Part shown: positions 61,659 through 64,000 of the stretch, piece by piece
Layout: each line of letters starts with the position of its first letter
How positions within the stretch are numbered: the stretch's first letter is position 1
Source of the DNA: Actinospineispora spinosispora DSM 44797
Lineage (GTDB): Bacteria > Actinomycetota > Actinomycetes > Mycobacteriales > Pseudonocardiaceae
Length of the DNA stretch: 64,000 nt
Assembly: GCF_000429025.1 (NCBI RefSeq)
Contig: NZ_AUBB01000036.1
Span: 1 to 64,000 of the forward strand
Direction of reading: 5' to 3'
The notes under the pieces: generated by a model
The model's input: the letters and a program-made list of their open reading frames with translations, nothing else
Databases searched by the model: none
Told to the model about the DNA's origin: nothing
Made by a program: the position numbers and the translations under genes

Positions 61659-62450
61659 TTAGTGGGCGTACTTGCCGAAGTCGGGCTTGCGCTTCTCGGC
61701 GAAGGCGTTGGCGCCCTCCTTCGCCTCGTCGGTCTGCAGGAAGCTGTCCAGACCCGCGATCGCCAGCTGCGACAGTCCGCCCTGGTGGTCGGTGTCGGCG
61801 TTGAACGAGTGCTTGAGGAAACGCAGTGCGGTCGGGCTGTAGGCGGCGATCTTCTCGCCCCACGCCTTCGCGGCCGGCAGCAGCTCCTCCTTCGGTACGA
61901 CCTTGTTGACCAGGTTCCACCGCTCGGCGGTCGCCGCGTCGTACTGGTCGAGCAGGAACCAGATCTCCCGGGCGCGCTTCTCACCGACGACACGAGCAAG
62001 GTAGGCCGAGCCGAACCCGCCGTCGAACGAACCGACCCGGGGCCCGGCCTGACCGAACGTGGCGTTCTCGGCGGCGATGGACAGGTCGCACAGGACGTGC
62101 AGGACGTGCCCGCCGCCGATCGCGATGCCGTTGACCGCGGCGATGACCGGCTTCGGCACGTCCCGGATCAGCCGGTGGAAGTAGGCGACCTCGAACAGGC
62201 CGTTGTCGGTGGGCCCGTAGTCGCCGGTCTCGGCGCGCTGCTTGACGTCGCCGCCCACGCAGAAGGCCCGCTCACCAGCGCCGGTGAAGATGATCGCGTG
62301 GACCGCGTTGTCCGCCCAGGCGCGCTTGAACGCGTGGATCAGCTCTTCGATGGTCTTCGCGCGGAACGCGTTCATCCGCTTCTCACGGTCGATCGTGATG
62401 ACCGCGTTCGGTCCGTCGACCTCGTACCGGACGTCCTCGTAGGTCGTCAT
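61659..62450 (-). CDS. Crotonase of the BadI/MenB group, probable 2-ketocyclohexanecarboxyl-CoA-type hydrolase
   Basis: 263 residues. Crotonase with the MenB/BadI hallmark QAGPRVGSFDGGFGSAYLAR and EKRAREIWFLLDQYDA, not the normal enoyl-CoA hydratase glutamates. Also MNAFRAKTIEELI, GERAFCVGGDVKQR, IRDVPKPVIAAVNGIAIGGG, SPTALRFLKHSFNADT and the end EKRKPDFGKY. These resemble BadI, which opens the ring of 2-ketocyclohexanecarboxyl-CoA, as closely as MenB. The operon holds a thiolase and a dehydrogenase rather than menaquinone genes, so ring cleavage in a degradation pathway is favoured. Confidence 0.8.
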   Translation of the reverse strand: MTTYEDVRYEVDGPNAVITIDREKRMNAFRAKTIEELIHAFKRAWADNAVHAIIFTGAGERAFCVGGDVKQRAETGDYGPTDNGLFEVAYFHRLIRDVPKPVIAAVNGIAIGGGHVLHVLCDLSIAAENATFGQAGPRVGSFDGGFGSAYLARVVGEKRAREIWFLLDQYDAATAERWNLVNKVVPKEELLPAAKAWGEKIAAYSPTALRFLKHSFNADTDHQGGLSQLAIAGLDSFLQTDEAKEGANAFAEKRKPDFGKYAH

Positions 62451-62497
62451 CTCAGTCCTTCCACTGCGCTGTGATTCGGGAGGGGTTTCGGGGGTGT

Positions 62498-63643
62498 TCA
62501 GAGTCGTTCGAGCAGCGTGCCGGTGCCGAGACCGCCGCCGCAGCACATGGTCACCAACCCGTAGCGGCCGCCGGAGCGCCGCAGCTCGTGCACGGCCTTC
62601 GTGATGAGCACACAGCCGGTGCCGCCCAGCGGATGACCGAGCGCGATCGCGCCGCCGTTGGGGTTGACCTTCGCCATGTCCGGCTTGGTGTCCTGCGCCC
62701 AGGACAGCACGATCGACGCGAACGCTTCGTTGATCTCGACCAGGTCCAGGTCGTCGATGCCGAGCGAGTTGCGCTCCAGCAGCATCGGGGTGACCGCGTG
62801 CGGGCCGAGCAGCATGAGCACCGGGTCGACGCCGACGGTCGCGGTGTCGACGATGCGGGCGAGCGGCGTCAGGTTCAGCGTCGCCGCGATCCGCTCGCTC
62901 GCCACGAGCACCGCGCTGGCGCCGTCGGAGATCTGCGACGCACTGGCAGCGGTGTGGATGCCGTTCGGCACCACCGCGTCCAGCGACGCGAGCTTCTCGA
63001 TGCTGGTCTCGCGCAGGCCCTCGTCGCGCGAGACGACGGTCCCGTCGGGTGCGGTGATCGGCACGATCTGATCGTCGAACCGGCCGTCCTCCCAGGCAGC
63101 GGCGGCACGCTGCTGCGAGGTGAGACCGAGCTCGTCGGCCTGCTCGCGGGTGACGCCCCACTTGGCCGCGATCTTCTCGGCGGCCTGGTACTGGTTGAGG
63201 AACTCGTAGTGGTCGAAGTACTCCTTGGGCACCGGGCGGCCCAGGTCGAAGTCCTTGCGGAAGTTCGACCCGATCGGGATGCGGCTCATCGACTCGACGC
63301 CGCACGCCAGGGCCAGGTCGACGACACCGGCTCCGACCAGTGCGGATGCCACGGTCAGTGCCTGCTGCGACGAGCCGCACTGGGCGTCGACGGTCGTCGC
63401 GGCCACGGTCTCCGGCAGTCCCTCGGCCAGCCACGCGGTGCGGGTGACGTTGAAGGCCTGCTCGCCGACCTGCGCGACACAGCCGCCGACCACCTGGCCG
63501 ACCGAGGCCGGATCGACCCCGGCGGCCTCCAGGGCCGCGCGCTGAACCTGGCCGAGCAGCCGGGTCGGGTGCACCTGGGACAAGCCTTTGCCCCGGCGCC
63601 CGAGCGGCGTGCGAACGGCCGACACGATCACAGATTGCTCCAC
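62498..63643 (-). CDS. Acetyl-CoA acyltransferase (thiolase)
   Basis: 381 residues from the GTG at 63643. Thiolase with active-site Cys in DAQCGSSQQAL (near residue 90), His in NPNGGAIALGHPLGGTG and Cys in TMCCGGGLGTGTLL. Its middle section (PVPKEYFDHYEFLNQYQAAE) resembles steroid-type 3-ketoacyl-CoA thiolases (FadA5/FadA6 group). No ribosome site; TACTAT ends 6 bases before the GTG, so the operon may be leaderless. First gene of the five-gene operon and divergent from another crotonase gene. Confidence 0.87.
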   Translation of the reverse strand: MEQSVIVSAVRTPLGRRGKGLSQVHPTRLLGQVQRAALEAAGVDPASVGQVVGGCVAQVGEQAFNVTRTAWLAEGLPETVAATTVDAQCGSSQQALTVASALVGAGVVDLALACGVESMSRIPIGSNFRKDFDLGRPVPKEYFDHYEFLNQYQAAEKIAAKWGVTREQADELGLTSQQRAAAAWEDGRFDDQIVPITAPDGTVVSRDEGLRETSIEKLASLDAVVPNGIHTAASASQISDGASAVLVASERIAATLNLTPLARIVDTATVGVDPVLMLLGPHAVTPMLLERNSLGIDDLDLVEINEAFASIVLSWAQDTKPDMAKVNPNGGAIALGHPLGGTGCVLITKAVHELRRSGGRYGLVTMCCGGGLGTGTLLERL

Positions 63644-63730
63644 GACTCGATAGTAGAGCGCTAGACCTTTATTCTTCAAGTGGGACGCCGTACGCTCGGC
63701 GCGTGAGCCGGGACACCCAGGAGGAGTCAC

Positions 63731-64000
63731 GTGAGTAACGACGACGTCGTGTCGTGGAGCACCGCCGACCGAATCCAGACGGTCCGACTGCGCCGTCCAC
63801 CGGCGAACGCGCTGGGCCTGCCCCTGATCGAGGGCCTCAACCGGGCGCTGGACGAGTTCGAGGCCTCGGACGCGCGAGTACTGGTGATCGTCTCGGATCT
63901 CGACGGCTTCTTCGCGGCCGGCGCGGACATCAAGCTGATGGGTAACGCCACCGAGCAGGACTTCGCCGACTACGGCGCCCAGCTGCGCGTTCCGTTGGAC
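63731..64000 (+). CDS. Enoyl-CoA hydratase/isomerase, 5' part, cut by the window end
   Basis: First 90 residues from a GTG behind GGAGGAG. Crotonase start: VRLRRPPANALGLPLIEGLNRAL, VLVIVSDLDGFFAAGADIKLM (oxyanion-hole AGADIK). The rest lies beyond the window. Divergent from the thiolase gene, so it may belong to the same pathway. Confidence 0.82.
   Translation, partial: MSNDDVVSWSTADRIQTVRLRRPPANALGLPLIEGLNRALDEFEASDARVLVIVSDLDGFFAAGADIKLMGNATEQDFADYGAQLRVPLD

Noticed and set aside
1..64000. tRNA, rRNA, insertion sequence or integrase/att sites
   Set aside because: No tRNA-like cloverleaf, transposase motif or integrase was noticed on reading, so no mobile-element claim is made beyond the palindromic repeats.

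Overview
The window is high-GC DNA with frequent GTG starts, genes chained by 4-base ATGA/GTGA overlaps, a complete Mce lipid-import operon and an F420-type (LLM) oxidoreductase. That combination points to an actinomycete, most likely a Pseudonocardiales-type organism (Amycolatopsis-like). The genus is an inference; no marker RNA gene is present.

Region 1 (0.4-16.9 kb, mostly minus strand) is an import and catabolism block. It holds a full Mce operon (two YrbE permeases, MceA-F, two Mce-associated proteins), two TetR regulators, an SDR and the MceG-type ATPase. An unusual operon sits between them: E1 alpha and E1 beta of a 2-oxo-acid/acetoin-type dehydrogenase, a free-standing lipoyl domain and a [2Fe-2S] ferredoxin, with no E2 or E3 beside it. 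A gene-poor stretch follows (16.9-17.9 kb) with a decayed NUDIX gene.

Region 2 (17.9-31.5 kb, plus strand) is a defence island. It has a large SF1 helicase/nuclease reading frame split by one in-frame TAG, an AbiJ/HEPN-like protein overlapping its end, and a complete Wadjet-type (JetD-A-B-C; TIGR02677-02680) SMC plasmid-defence operon.

Region 3 (31.5-50 kb) is a mosaic of small transcription units. These are a paired acyl-CoA dehydrogenase plus hot-dog hydratase with a divergent acyl-CoA ligase, a flavoprotein-methyltransferase fusion with a divergent XRE-cupin regulator, a glycosyltransferase, a MurJ-like protein coupled to a haloalkane dehalogenase, an old-yellow-enzyme gene with its XRE-cupin regulator, a deaminase, a DoxX protein, a P450, an NTF2-like protein and a MarR regulator.

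Region 4 (50-64 kb) is acyl-CoA catabolism. An acyl-CoA dehydrogenase, a family III CoA-transferase and an AtuA-like protein form one operon, followed by a fused isobutyryl-CoA mutase (IcmF). After two exported proteins comes a minus-strand operon: thiolase, BadI/MenB-like ring-cleaving crotonase, SDR, acyl-CoA dehydrogenase and LLM oxidoreductase. The window ends inside another crotonase gene.

Running through the window is a family of palindromic elements bounded by GTGAGTG...CACTCAC. Long composite copies (about 120-150 bp) and short hairpins sit at gene 3' ends, and in at least four genes the element itself supplies the stop codon. Several genes also show a TAnnnT box 6-7 bases before the start codon, suggesting leaderless transcripts.
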